A DNA stretch of 64,000 bases from Spisula solida. Taxonomy: Eukaryota > Mollusca > Bivalvia > Venerida > Mactridae. A program made the translations under genes and the position numbers. The DNA is taken from contig OX365962.1 of NCBI GenBank assembly GCA_947247005.1, forward strand, positions 2,825,201-2,889,200, read 5' to 3'. Shown piece by piece: positions 1 to 11,375 of the stretch. The notes under the pieces were generated by a model. That model made no database searches and was not told the DNA's origin. It saw only the letters and a program-made list of their open reading frames with translations. Each line of letters begins with the position of its first letter. The stretch's first letter is position 1.

Positions 1-1544
1 ATTTATCTAATAAACATGTTTTCATACGGACACTTTACCAACACTTACTTTATACACATCAAATTGTCAGAATGCTCTCATTACAAGAATTCAGAAAATA
101 TAGAAAATTATTTTTTTGAAATTTAAAATGCCGTTTTTTTGTACCAAACACATTCAGTCCATTTGCAAGGATATGTAGTAGTTGAGGCAGATTGCTTATA
201 AATGCGTTGAAATAAGGTTGTTGCGTCCACAAGCATGTCACCATAAAGTCAGGGTTAATACGCCTGTTTTACTGTTATATCGTATCCAGTATTCTCGTAT
301 ATAAATTACAGAAAAGTTTCTGTACGCCAAGTTTACATTAAAAATAATACAGAAAATGAACTGTAATTGTTAAGGTCGCTATGACAATGCGAGAAATGAA
401 ATGGACGGACATTCCGATATAAATGGAATCTTTATAATAGACGTCAAAATATTGACTTTATGTTGAACTAAACACTTCAAGGCTTTTTCTTACAGAAAAA
501 AGTCGAGGATTACAAAACATTGACTCATACAATTTTCATAAAAAGAAATTCCATTTTTTCGGTTTTTAAATAAAAGAACAACAACAAACGATTAAGATGA
601 AAACTGTGATAAGATTTTAAGTAATGATTAGGTTCTTTAAGACGACGGCAAACATGACTCTGTCGAATAATTAAAAAGTCGGCCGTTCTGTAAATACTTT
701 TTTGAATACTGCTTATTTAAATCTCGGATTTAGAATTTATGCGTTGTTTATGTAAAACACATTAGAGGTTTTCGCCATTCTAATTTTACCGTTAACTTTG
801 AAAAGATCAAAGAAATGTTTTAAGAAAAAATGTCGTCTGTTTATGAATGGCTTATAGATTTCTGTTACTATTGGTTTTACGAAATTCCGCTAATAGACTT
901 TCTTCGGTTGTGTAAATGCGATTATGTGACTTGGAAGTTTTGTTGATTGATATAATTTCCGAAAAAAAAGTTTAATCCGCGGCGTCCTTTTACGTATTTA
1001 TGGTTCCCACGTTATCGTTCTAATCCAGCATGCATTTATGTTTATATTAAATAAGTGAGAGTTTAATCTGCGGCCCCTGCTGATAATCTGCGGTCCAAAT
1101 GAATAAGGTGTCTTTGAGGCATGCGACTAGGATAAGCCTGATCGTGTGTTTATTTAACGGCGTTTTTGAACCAAATGAAGGCCCACAAACAGCGTGACCT
1201 TCGTAATATAAAAGTCACAAGTTCGATGAGAGATTAGGGGCTGTAATAACGAAGGGACACACGAAGGAACCCGTTTCAGTTAGCTGCAAAAAAGTTCCAT
1301 TTTACTATTTATTTATGCAAACTTTATTAAAAAATGCCTAAAGTGGATGGTCTTGAATCTGTGCCTAAAGAAATGGACGGCCGATGTCCAGGAGAACTAG
1401 GCTTGGTTACAAAGTTATGAAAATTGTGATAATATAGCGTAAGAAAGATCATACTATACAAATAATATCAAAATATAACATTGAATTACAAAGTTGTAAC
1501 ATACATTGTACTTCTAAAACATAACAATCACCGCGTCTACTTTT
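1..1544. other. AT-rich non-coding stretch
   Basis: I see no coding exon, RNA gene or clear repeat here. The only long frames are short, low-complexity and lack splice or family support. It may be intergenic or intronic. Confidence 0.5.
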
Positions 1545-1692
1545 TGAGTGACGTCAGAAATGTCATTCAAACGTAAGATGGCGTAACGTTTACAAGCATT
1601 GATAAATTCTGACACTTGTTACATAATTACTTAATAATGTCACTATATATATATATATTATAAGCCCTGTTTTCCTTGAGAACAGCTCATAT
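1545..1692 (+). repeat. Internally deleted copy of TIR family D (3' part)
   Basis: The start (GACGTCAG...TCATTCAAACG) matches the inner part of the full element at 50378-51004, and the end (GCCCTGTTTTCCTTGAGAAC then GCTCATATG) matches its right terminus. Another partial copy is at 13890-14105. No left terminus is visible, so this is a deleted, non-autonomous remnant. Confidence 0.5.
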
Positions 1693-1857
1693 GTTATTCA
1701 GAAAGAGCAATGGTATTGTACCTACGGATTCCTCATATACATTTAAATCGGCAGGGGGTCATTGGTCAACCTGACTGGGATATTATGTTAGATGGCCACG
1801 TAGCGGCACTTGCAACGGATTCAGTCTAACGCAAATAAACACACGCATGAGACAATA

Positions 1858-2073
1858 TATAGTCCAGTCAGGATAAAAATCCAGTGACGCAGCGGTCGAG
1901 TCCACTATAATGGTGTAAATCCAATTATAAAGGCTTATACTGTACAAACAACTATAATTTCAATGCTAAACTAAAACACTAAACTTCACTCTACCTTTTT
2001 AAACAATGTTTATGATTTTTTGCGTACACATAAATTGCAACGTCACTGTCACAATATCCTAACTGGACTATAC
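1858..2073 (-). mobile_element. MITE, TIR family 1 (copy 1, inverted)
   Basis: It begins TATAGTCCAGTCAGGATAA and ends TATCCTAACTGGACTATA, an imperfect inverted repeat of about 17 bp. The interior is the reverse complement of the copies at 4566, 6627 and 16673. About 215 bp, no coding capacity. A TA at both tips suits a TA target-site duplication as in Tc1/mariner-like elements, but the superfamily is inferred. Confidence 0.75.
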
Positions 2074-3027
2074 ATTTTTACATAAAGAGTTTAAAGCTGT
2101 GTGAAGTATATACATGTATATAGTGACAGTTCAAACAATCACGTGACGTGGTTAAGGGCCGTTCACTCACTGAACACTATGGATTAATTACCCAATGACC
2201 CCTGCATAATTATCTCCAATTTTGAAGGAAACCTTTTTAATGCTTTAATTTATTGACTGTAAAAAGTCGATTGTTAAAGGTAACGCGACCCAGGTGCATA
2301 GGAAATCGTATCGCAAACATTGGTCAAGCTATACAATGACCAGCATGGTCAATTACAGCCACTCGGTCGGTCAATTGGCCGGAACATTAAACTTCTCATA
2401 TTTACAATAATCTTAAGTGATTCTGTCAAATATTTTAGAAATATTTAACAAATCTTGAAAAAGCTCTTAAAATGTGACATTCTCACAAAAATGCGTGTAT
2501 TTGATTATAGATGTTCACAATTCTTTAGTAGGGGATAAATGTCATATTGATCCGTTAAAGTCCGTACTGTTGTGTCCGGAATGTGACCGTTTTTTTTTGT
2601 TTTGATAACGTTCTAAACAATTTTATTGTATTGCAATAATTGTGAGAGATTTCGCATTTATTTGTTATGTCGAGTCATAAAATAAACACACATCAACGTA
2701 AATAATCTTTGAGTATTCTTTCTTTAATGCTTAAAGCACTTGACAACTACGCGCTGAAGTCAACAGCAACCGAGTGTTGAAATGGTGTCTATAAAAACGC
2801 TGTGTCAGGATCAACTTGAGAATTAAAAGAATTAAGGTGGACAGGTAACAGTATTTGTTTATGATTCTGCCATCATCTGTCAGCTCGGTGCTGATTTAAT
2901 ACCTAGGGGTTGTTTATGGCCCTTTTTATGACACCTACATAATACGGGGATAAAATAGGACACGGGATTTAGCAATTAAATGGCCATTTATAATATTGTT
3001 GCGTCAGGGTATACTCATTTCTCCAAT
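2074..3027. other. Non-coding stretch without recognised features
   Basis: AT-rich unique-looking sequence with no exon or repeat that I can support. Confidence 0.4.
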
Positions 3028-3118
3028 AGCCCCAGTGGCTCAGTGGTAACGCGTCAGTCTATAGATGATTTACCAGGTATGCTAGTCTTGTACGCAGATT
3101 CGAATCCATTTATTGTCT
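3028..3118 (+). repeat. tRNA-like sequence (SINE head or tRNA pseudogene)
   Basis: An A-box-like TGGCTCAGTGG at about 3036-3046 is followed by a B-box-like GATTCGAATCC at 3097-3107. The spacing fits an RNA polymerase III tRNA promoter. The acceptor ends do not pair convincingly, so a functional tRNA gene is unlikely. Confidence 0.5.
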
Positions 3119-3244
3119 ATTTTTTATTATATTTCTTTCTATTTTCATTTTCTCAACACTTTTAAATTACAAAGTCTATAAAGAAAAAACCAAACGAAAA
3201 AAAAGAAAAAAAACTAAATAAACGAATTATATTCTTTTAGAAAT

Positions 3245-3340
3245 ACCAGAATGAGTTGGATTCGAACTCGCGCATAATAAAATCATACCTTTGTTGCGAC
3301 TGGACCTTACGCTTTACTGATTGAGCTATTTCCTCATTGG
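3245..3340 (-). repeat. tRNA-like sequence (SINE head or tRNA pseudogene), minus strand
   Basis: On the minus strand, TAGCTCAATCAGTAA (A-box-like, about 3313-3328) precedes AGTTCGAATCC (B-box-like, 3258-3268). It lies ~130 bp from another tRNA-like unit in the opposite orientation. No convincing acceptor stem. Confidence 0.5.
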
Positions 3341-3600
3341 TCATTGCGTTGTATTTAATGCGTTATTAGTTTACTTCAGGTGCAAAAGATAATCAAGAAT
3401 GTTTATGTTCTGGTACTATTTATAGCCCGGCCAATTTATCTTTGTCCGATTATAGTCACTTTACCATCAAGATTACTCATAGATTACTATGGTTTGTAAG
3501 GTGATGTACATAAGAAGGACGAAAGTAAAGAAATCACAAATTGAATTATTTTTGTTTAATAAATTGCTATTTCTAAAAATCAGTGTCATGTACACAATCA

Positions 3601-3712
3601 TGCCTCCGTAGCTCAATGGTTAGTGCACTTGTCGGCGATCCGAGCTCAAATACGGGTGGAGGCACTCATATGCCTGCCATATTTCATCAGAAAGCTGACT
3701 GCCATAATAAAG
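3601..3712 (+). mobile_element. tRNA-derived SINE, family U (copy 1)
   Basis: The head GCCTCCGTAGCTCAATGG is tRNA-like. The body (ATATGCCTGCCATATTTCA, then CAGAAAGCTGACTG) is shared with the copy inserted at 34147-34298. The 3' end AATAAAGGCTCGG runs directly into the GGCTC array that follows. Confidence 0.7.
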
Positions 3713-3845
3713 GCTCGGCTCGGCGGCTCGGCGGCTCGGCGGCTCGGCGGCTCGGCGGCTCGGCGGCTCGGCGGCTCGGCGGCTCGGCGGCTCGGCTCGA
3801 CTCGGCTCGGCTCGGCTCGGCTCGACTCGGCTCGGCTCGGCGGCT
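3713..3845 (+). repeat. GC-rich (GGCTC/GGCGGCTC)n simple repeat
   Basis: About 130 bp of tandem GGCTC and GGCGGCTC units, very GC-rich against an AT-rich background. It is open in several frames on both strands, which is a by-product of the repeat and not evidence of coding. It appears to have grown from the 3' end of the adjacent SINE. Confidence 0.85.
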
Positions 3846-4375
3846 TTGTAATGAATCACAGTAACATTGCTAGTAAAACTTTAAAAATTATGCGAAAAAA
3901 CATCTACAAAAAAGCGAAAAAAATACTGATCTAACGTAACGAAGTTTGGCACGCAAAGCTTGTTCAAGTGTCATCCAGAAAAGTTATTTATAAAGAATGT
4001 TACTAGAATAAAAAATTCAAACGACTGTATAAGTAAGAGTAAAGTTTGTTTGTTACATACTCCGAAAGAAAAAATGATGCTACAATATAGAGCAAATTCG
4101 CCGGAACTTTGAAATTTGCTCGAATTAGGCCGGTTGCTCGAATAATCGCTGCTCGGATTACCGAGGTTTTACTCTAATTGCACTGGTGCATAATTTACAG
4201 TCACTTTGTCAACTTTCCCCTCCTATATTTGTAATGAACAATGAGTTCTGAAGCGTGTTTCAATGAATGTAATCTGGATTTGTATTATGAACATTCTGCA
4301 AACAATTTACATACGACTTTGGGATCTTGTTTTTATTGGGGTCGATTATGTTCAGACGACATTTAGATCGAATCT

Positions 4376-4518
4376 TCATTGAGATCGTGCCTATGTTGAC
4401 GTCGATCGTGCCTACATTGACGTCGATCGTGTCTACACTGACGTCGATCGTGCCTACATTGACGTCGATCGTGCCTACATTGACGTCGATCCTGTCTACA
4501 TTGACGTCGATCATGTTC
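4376..4518 (+). repeat. 21 bp minisatellite
   Basis: Six to seven copies of a 21 bp unit (GATCGTGCCTACATTGACGTC). A unit length divisible by three keeps frames open, but nothing else supports coding. It lies ~50 bp before the family 1 MITE at 4566. Confidence 0.85.
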
Positions 4519-4565
4519 AGCGGACCCCAGGTCCGTGCTGGGGACTGTTTTCAAGTAGTTGACTG

Positions 4566-4771
4566 ATACAGTCCAGTAAGGATATTGTGAAAGTGACGTT
4601 GTCGTTTTTGTATACACAAACTATTACCAACATTGTATGAACAGGTAGAGCGAAGATAGTATAGTTTTTTAGCTCTTAACTTATAGCTGTCTGTATATAA
4701 GCCTTCATAATTTCGCCGTAATGGTGGACTCGGACGCTGCCTCACTCTATTCTCACCCTGACTTGACTATA
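4566..4771 (+). mobile_element. MITE, TIR family 1 (copy 2)
   Basis: It begins ATACAGTCCAGTAAGGATA and ends CCCTGACTTGACTATA. The interior is homologous to the copies at 6627 and 16673 (shared words around GTAATGGTGGACTCGGACGC) but more diverged. About 205 bp, no coding capacity. Confidence 0.65.
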
Positions 4772-4959
4772 AGTGTGCGGTCATTAGTTTTATCCCTGCC
4801 TAACTGGCCTATGACCTTCGGGTTCGAGGGAAGAGACATAAAGTTTATGCATACAATGAATCCGGGTGCATCACACTAGCTCTTTCCGAATAATCTCCGT
4901 TGTTCTTTAACGTTCCCAGCTAGCGCATAGTTTAATCACTCCATGCATAAAGAAGAAAT

Positions 4960-5345
4960 GCACCGTACAAACTTCAATTTGACATTTGACATCTAACTGT
5001 GACCTTGACCTTTAAAATCGACACAGTGGATTTGCCATGGCACACCTCTCATGAAGGATAACATTCATGCCAAATATATGCAAGTTTGATCAGTTCATGA
5101 CAAAGTTATGGTCTGTACAAACTTCAATTTGACCTTTGACCTCCAACTGTGACCTTGACCATTGGGATAGCAACCTTGGGGTTATGTACGACACGCCTTC
5201 TAATGGGGGTTAACATTCATGCCAAATATAAGCAAGATTGGTCAGTACATGTCGAAGTTATGGTCCGGACAAAATTGGACGCACACACGCCCGCACTAAA
5301 GCACGCACACACTAACACACGCACGCACATACATCAGAAGTTGTG
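4960..5345 (+). repeat. TGACCTTGACC-type dispersed repeat, two tandem units
   Basis: CAAACTTCAATTTGAC, TGTGACCTTGACC and ACATTCATGCCAAATATA recur with a spacing of about 150 bp. The unit ends in a CACGCACACA-rich tract. The vocabulary is that of the pearl-like elements at 40-45 kb and 56-59 kb. Confidence 0.6.
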
Positions 5346-5544
5346 ACTATGTCTCGCCAACCACAAGCGAGTTCGACAATAAATGATCACTCGTATAGTA
5401 TCCATGGACTTTAGGGGGAAATTCTTTACCAGTTACTATGTACAATCAAATCCATATAAAACCATTGAAGTGTACCTTTAGAGTATTCGATCGAAGTACA
5501 TTTTTGTATTTCAGCACAATAACTTCACAATCAAAAACAAATTG

Positions 5545-5745
5545 ATGAAATGAAAAACTTCGTGTTCTGACTTAAAAGCACTTAAAATTTATCGAAATCC
5601 GGAACACTTAACATGTATTTTTCAGTAAACTTCTACATAAATCGAGATTGAGAAGGAAAAACTTCGTGTTTTTGACTATTTGAAAGCACTTAAGCCTATC
5701 GAAATTCATAAAACTTTACAAGTTATTTAGGCTTGTAAACTCCAA
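5545..5745 (+). repeat. Two-copy tandem duplication (about 110-120 bp)
   Basis: The words AAAACTTCGTGTT, AAAGCACTTAA, TATCGAAAT and GTAAACT recur in the same order in two adjacent diverged blocks. No gene seen. Confidence 0.5.
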
Positions 5746-6286
5746 TATCAATCTAGGGTATTATTACCGCGCATGCGCGAAGCACAAATGTCACGTGACC
5801 TTAACCAATATGAGTTCTACTGTTAGCATTAGCCAACAATTTGTCTTAAATGAATAGAAGTGTGGTAAGGGGCGTATTGATGTCCCAGTTTAAGTAAATA
5901 GTCCCCGTTTGTAAATGATTGAGTCATCAGAAAGGGACAGTTTTAGTTGTTTTAAGGGCCATTGACCCTTTTTGAAGATTGTTCTATTACACACAAGCGT
6001 CTGATGTCCTCAGACATGGACAGGTTATAACATGTTAACCATATATATACAATATCCAATCTTTGTCTTTGATATCATATTGAATGTTTGTTGTTAAAAC
6101 TTGACATGCCTAGATGTCTGTTTACATTTTAAGTAATTTATTGCATGACTTTAAGAGTAAATTTGCATAGGTGTTCTGTATCAGTACTGCCCTCTATCAG
6201 CACTGTACACAGATTCATTGAAAAGTTGATCAGTTAAAACAATGGTAGACTATCTGACCATCAACTTGCTAGCCTATGCATGTGTT

Positions 6287-6555
6287 TAGTCCGGAGAATT
6301 TGACACGATTCTCGACCTTTTATTAACATAACTTAACAGCTGGTGTATTGTCTACACAAATGTATTTATTTATAAATCCGGTTGTATGTTTTCATAAGCG
6401 GGATGTATCACGAAGACACTCGAGGTGTAATACCAACACAAATCTAAAGAACCGATATTGCACGATTTACTCGCGGAAATGTATATATTCAACGCAAGAA
6501 TCTTGTATTATATTCATGCATGAAGGTCAGGATCATGTCAACTTCTCTGAGCTAT
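6287..6555 (+). mobile_element. MITE, TIR family 2 (copy 1)
   Basis: The left end CCGGAGAATTTGACACGATT mirrors the right end AGGATCATGTCAACTTCTCTG as a ~27 bp imperfect TIR. The interior matches the inverted copy at 26964-27234. The outermost bases (TAGTCC) resemble family 1. Confidence 0.7.
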
Positions 6556-6626
6556 ATCTTATTTTGAAGACAATGATGTGTTTTGCGTGCTCGCCGGTAC
6601 GCGTGTACACTGTACAATGGCCCGAG

Positions 6627-6834
6627 TATAATCCAGTTAGGTCTAGTGACAGTGACGTAGCCGTTTATGTGTACACAGAAGATTACTATCATTGTCTGAA
6701 TAGGTAGTGCGAATATAGTCAGTTAGTTTTGCATTGAAACTATGGGTTTCTGTTTAAGCCTTTATAATTGGTTTTACACCGTAATATTCGACTCGAACGC
6801 TGCGTCACTGTATTCTTACGCTGACTGGACTATA
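6627..6834 (+). mobile_element. MITE, TIR family 1 (copy 3)
   Basis: It begins TATAATCCAGTTAGG and ends CGCTGACTGGACTATA. It is closely similar to the copy at 16673-16882 throughout its ~208 bp (for example GTGACAGTGACGTAGCCG). It sits 70 bp after a family 2 MITE; a 119-codon frame crossing both is fortuitous. Confidence 0.8.
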
Positions 6835-7057
6835 CATATATGCATTTGTCCTAGTCCAAGCATGCTTTTTAGTACTACATGCATCTATTAGGGCGCAAAC
6901 TAGGAAACACAATTCTCGACAAGTCGACTTTCCTTACAATTTTCTGAAACAGCAATTTTCTAATTTGTAAATTCGAGAGTAAGATAAGAACTTGTCTGAC
7001 TGACCAAACGATCATGTGGCTTACGTGACACGTGCTTTATAAGATTTGTCCACACAT

Positions 7058-7134
7058 CGTCCCTTTGGCGCAACAAGGTTGTATCTCCCTATTCACTATA
7101 TAGTGAGATACAATCTTGTTGCACTAAAGGGACG
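7058..7134. repeat. 77 bp hairpin (fold-back element)
   Basis: CGTCCCTTTGGCGCAACAAG at the left is the near-exact reverse complement of CTTGTTGCACTAAAGGGACG at the right. The ~30 bp arms meet at a TATA-rich centre (CACTATATAGTG). Confidence 0.8.
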
Positions 7135-7189
7135 ACATGCATAGTAATATTGCGTGTATGCGATCATTATGCATGTATTTCTTCGTGCG

Positions 7190-7285
7190 TATATATGTAT
7201 GTGTATGTGTGTGTGTGTGTGCGCGCGCGCGCGCGTGTGCGTGTGAGGGTGCGTGTGTGTGTGCGCGCGCGTGCGTGTGTGTACC
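7190..7285 (+). repeat. (GT)n/(GC)n alternating purine-pyrimidine microsatellite
   Basis: An almost uninterrupted run of GT, GC and TA dinucleotides, with potential to form Z-DNA. No gene. Confidence 0.9.
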
Positions 7286-8029
7286 GGAATGATATAATAA
7301 TACACGATACCATACTATGGTGCAGCGCTTGATGATAGAACAGTAAAACACTTCACGCAGATTTATACAGTGTTACTGCGGTACAATCGGGAATATATAT
7401 TCCGCTACCTTAACCCATGATGAGTTTGATATGCATAGTTTTACATACACAAGTAGGGTCCAATTTCATTTGGTTTGTTGCGGGTGCGGCGTCTTCTTTG
7501 TAGTTGTTTGTGGACAACAGTTAAACATGTATTTAGTATGTATCTATTGTAAACTAGAGTTAAAATGAACCGGTACGGACAAATAATTCTAATGTTAAAT
7601 TAGATAGATAACATTAATCAAAATTTGATAGCAGGCCCTCGGATTCGCTACACTTCATTTACATGCGATCGAGCATGTACGGATTAAAATGCAAATTGTC
7701 TCCTCAGACAATAAACCTTTGATAAATGTGTTTCATTCAAAGTAGTGCAATAATTGTAAATTGAAAATCAAATTACACTGTACATTACAAACGTAATTTG
7801 TTGCAGTATGCACAAAATTTGCAATACCATAAACGCTATAATTGCGTTGCCATAGTAATTAGTTTACCGCATGATAAAAAATGTGAAAATTAAGGTTATT
7901 TACGGGTTAATATTACATATAGGTTCAATCATTTACAAACCAATACTCGTAAATTTGGTATAAGCAATAGCATCGATATTTCCTTGTACTTTCTTAGTTG
8001 TCTGTACATATATCCCTATTTTTCGTGGA
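7286..8029. other. Non-coding stretch without recognised features
   Basis: AT-rich sequence; no exon or repeat that I can support. Confidence 0.4.
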
Positions 8030-8640
8030 GCGTGCGTGTAGACATCCTCCTGTGTGTGCGTCTGTGTTTGCGTGCGTGTGGACACTCTCCTGTGTGTACG
8101 TCTATCCGTGCGTGCGTGTGGACACTCTCCTGTGTGTACGTCTATCCGTGCGAGCGTGTGGACACTCTCCTGTGTGTACGTCTATCCGTGCGTGCGTGTG
8201 GACATCCTCCTGTGTGTACGTCTATCCGTGCGTGCGTGTGGACACTCTCCTGTGTGTACGTCTATCCGTGCGTGCGTGTGGACACTCTCCTGTGTGTACG
8301 TCTATCTGTGCGTGCGTGTGGACATCCTCCTGTGTGTACGTCTATCTGTGCGTGCGTGTGGACATCCTCCTGTGTGTACGTCTATCAGTGCGTGCGTGTG
8401 GACATCCTCCTGTGTGTACGTCTATCCGTGCGTGCGTGTGGACACTCTCCTGTGTGTATGTCTATCCGTGCGTGCGTGTGTACACTCTCCTGTGTGTACG
8501 TCTATCCGTGCGTGCGTGTGGACATCCTCCTGTGTGTACGTCTATCCGTGCGTGTGTGTGGACATCCTCCTGTGTGTATGTCTATCCGTGAGTGCGTGTG
8601 GACACTCTCCTGTGCGTCCATCTGCGCGTGCGTGTTTACA
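8030..8640 (+). repeat. 40 bp minisatellite
   Basis: About 15 copies of a 40 bp unit (key words CTCCTGTGTGTACG, TCTATCCGTGCGTGC, GTGTGGACA). Copies differ mainly at CACTCT versus CATCCT and at a few single bases. All three frames are open for >190 codons because unit and variants lack stops; I treat them as non-coding. Confidence 0.92.
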
Positions 8641-9117
8641 CGCAGTTTCAAAGGTACATCTTGAAATGGGACCCATGTACCGTTTATTTTCTGCAAATAG
8701 GTGTATAAATAGTTTTTTTTAATTAAATTACTAAGAAATCTAAAATCTGATAATGGAACTACCGCTGTTCGCCGCTACGGTGACGAATGTCCACCATTTA
8801 TTTTACGTCCTACGATGTTGCTTCCTTGACTTACCATATTTCCATATGACCTAGGCGTTTCCTACTTAAAAAACAATGCTGATTTGCAGCTTTACGAACA
8901 GGCAGTTTTTTAAAACTTTTTTTTAAAATTTTTTTTTGGTTGGTTGTGAAGATGTTCTATTACTTTTATTGATCATTTTCGACATCTCATTTAGGATAAT
9001 TTCTATCGCTATATGCTATACAAGGGTATCAAAGTAAAGGTTAGTTTGGCCTTTTTTCTGTTGGCTAAAAATTTATTTCATGACTTCTCACCTCAATTAA
9101 GCAACCACCTGTTCATA
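8641..9117. other. Non-coding stretch without recognised features
   Basis: Short T-rich runs only; no supported gene or repeat. Confidence 0.4.
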
Positions 9118-9362
9118 CCTCCTCGATAGCCTAGTGGTTAGGCGTCTGCTTAGAGTGCGGGAGGTCTCGGGTTAGAACCCATGCCGCGTCATACCAAAGA
9201 CAATTTAAAAATGGTACCAATAATTCCCTTGCTAGACGCTCAGCAAAAAGGACTAATGGCTTCACTTCTCTCATACCCTCGTGGCGATGGATAACATCAG
9301 GAATGAGGTGTCGATAGTGATAGATATAAGTTGAAAAAAAAAGTTTCACATTAGACCTAAAA
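9118..9362 (+). mobile_element. tRNA-derived SINE, family V (copy 1)
   Basis: The head CCTCGATAGCCTAGTGGTTA is an A-box-like tRNA start, with GGTTAGAACCC as a B-box-like element. The body continues to ACCCTCGTGGCGATGG and GAGGTGTCGA. The same order occurs inverted at 20092-20322 and 33980-34374, and a head-only copy is at 40979. Confidence 0.8.
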
Positions 9363-10430
9363 TAAAATACATGTAGTTTAAAATGTATGTTCATTTTGAG
9401 GTTGATTTATTAGCAAAGCAACGGAAATTGGCCTAAAAGTGGGTCGTGGTTTAGATGTTGACTTTTTACTGCGGTGGTCTGTATGAGAGGTTGTACTGTA
9501 TACTTGTTCAAGTTGATTTAACTAAGAATATGCACAATGCATAAACACGCCATTAATTAAAGATCTTTTTATATATTTTTTTAAACAAATTTGACATCCA
9601 AATAATAAGAGGTGGGTATACAAATAACGAATAATGACATGTCGGGAATACGGACAACTATCTGTTAATGAATGCAGAAATTTATACACAAACACACCAT
9701 GAATCTATTGAAATTATCTAACGGTATTTTCGTATCAAATTTCGTTTAAAATAAATCGCTATGATTTACTCAATCTAATTCTGAACATACTATCACATTT
9801 CCTTATTTATCGTAAGAATTAAAAGATGCGTTTATCTAGAGAACAAAGGGTCTCCTCAGCGTCGATAAGATGGTCCCAGATTTGGGGATTTTCTATCTGG
9901 GTGTAGCTGATAGTATTTTTATATTTTTAAGGGCTAGATGAAATAGGGGTCAATATAGGAGGAGTGTGTAAAGACATGCAATAGAATAAATTATCAAGTC
10001 ATAAACGCGCTGAACTATTTGATGCAGAAGAATGTGTTAAATATTACGGGACGGTACGTGCTAGTACGGATGGTACGGGAGATATCATGTCCTATCACAT
10101 GACCAGATTCGGTGAAACCGGAAGTTCAACGTTATACGAACGATCTAACATAATCTAGAGTACTGTCGTGGGTTAAATTTTAACTGTTTCGATCTGAACA
10201 CCATCTTGTATCCCAATCTTCAATACCCTCATCATACAACCCCTAGTCTCTTCTTCTGGACACAAGTAGTCTCCGAAACCCGAGTGCCTTATCCGCCCTT
10301 TAGTTTAGTAACTTTAGTTGAAACATATTCATTCCCAATATTTACAACATATTATAAACAATAACATATACATGTACTTTACAATTATAATACAGGATAG
10401 AATTAGAACGAAATACTTGAAAAAATATCA
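9363..10430. other. Non-coding stretch without recognised features
   Basis: AT-rich; no coding exon, hairpin or repeat I could confirm. Confidence 0.4.
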
Positions 10431-10436
10431 TATTAA

Positions 10437-10500
10437 GTCAGACAGTGAAGGCAGCACTCAGCTTAACCAGCCGAGCACAGAAAACATATAAGCGGCACAG
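10437..10500 (+). repeat. Dispersed motif M (copy 1)
   Basis: GGCAGCACTCAGCTTAACC followed by GCCGAGCACAGAAAACAT. The same ~45 bp module occurs at 30113 (+), 35262 (+, partial), 26247 (-), 33640 (-) and 59735 (-). Its parent element is not known to me. Confidence 0.6.
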
Positions 10501-10694
10501 ACACAGTCCAACGTAAAAATCTAGCAACTACAAAAACACGGCGTCCCGTCCCGAAAGTCTGCCGCCTCAGTCAAAACGAAACGAGAGCCATATGAAGTCT
10601 TATATACCGGTGCTAAGTTTTCTTCTACTGAGTGACAGGTCGCAGGTTTGTAGCCTGTGTATAAGAAGCTAAAACGTATATAGCATCATAATGA

Positions 10695-11060
10695 TACTCT
10701 GGCTCCAATACTCACCGCGTATAAACCAAATCACCGTACTCATTATTGTGATACTATACAATTCAACGTGTACTCAATATTGTGATTGAAACATCCGGTG
10801 ATTTTCCATCACTGTACTAATTACTGCAATCCTATACAATTCAACATGTACCAAAGAATACATGAGAATGGAACTGACACTAAGCTAAATTTCCTCTAGG
10901 AGCCGCCATTTTTAAAAGACATACTTCTTGACGATCGGCGTACGTCAGCAGCGATAAAAGCCGAACGGACCGTTCCGATTGTATTCTAGTGTATATCCGT
11001 GCGTGTACTCATTATTGCGATAACCGGAAGTTGACTCGTTTGTAGACTGTGATACTACTC
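10695..11060 (-). repeat. Dispersed repeat E (inverted relative to 18540-18800)
   Basis: TGTACTCAATATTGTGATTG, CATCCGGTGATTTTCCATCA and CCTATACAATTCAACATGTA are reverse complements of the 78 bp units upstream of the 18.9 kb gene. The right part (ATTATTGCGATAACCGGAAG) matches inverted sequence at about 18550-18585. The block also holds CCGAACGGACCGTTCCGATT, found inverted near 26440. Confidence 0.65.
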
Positions 11061-11264
11061 CAGTCTCACCGTCAGCTTAGTCAAATACACGATAACCTGT
11101 ATAATACGATGGTTGTTTACAAACTAAACGGGACTTTGATATAATGTCGGACAGTAAGGTTATAATATATGATGTTAATCAACAATTATAACTTGAAACA
11201 GTGTAATACATTTTCTACATACAGTGTAATTATGATCGAAACCAAATACACGGTACGATAGTTA

Positions 11265-11375
11265 CAAGGGTCTGAACAGGGACAGGGAACAGGGAACACT
11301 GACCCTGGGTCTGAACAGAGACACTAACGCTGACCCAGGGGTCGGTACAGGGTCTATAACACTGACCCGGGCGGC
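11265..11375 (+). repeat. Degenerate minisatellite
   Basis: Four or so diverged units built on GGGTCTGAACAG, AACACTGACCC and GGGTC. No gene. Confidence 0.55.

Noticed and set aside
3028..3340. Functional tRNA genes
   Set aside because: A- and B-box-like words are present, but acceptor and anticodon stems do not pair convincingly; SINE heads or pseudogenes are more likely.
6348..6707. 119-codon plus-strand frame
   Set aside because: It spans the end of one MITE, a spacer and the start of a second MITE; the sequence is not conserved as protein between MITE copies.
7984..8722. Three overlapping 197-226 codon frames rich in Cys, Val and Arg
   Set aside because: All are translations of the 40 bp minisatellite; its units lack stops in every plus frame. 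No start, splice or family support.
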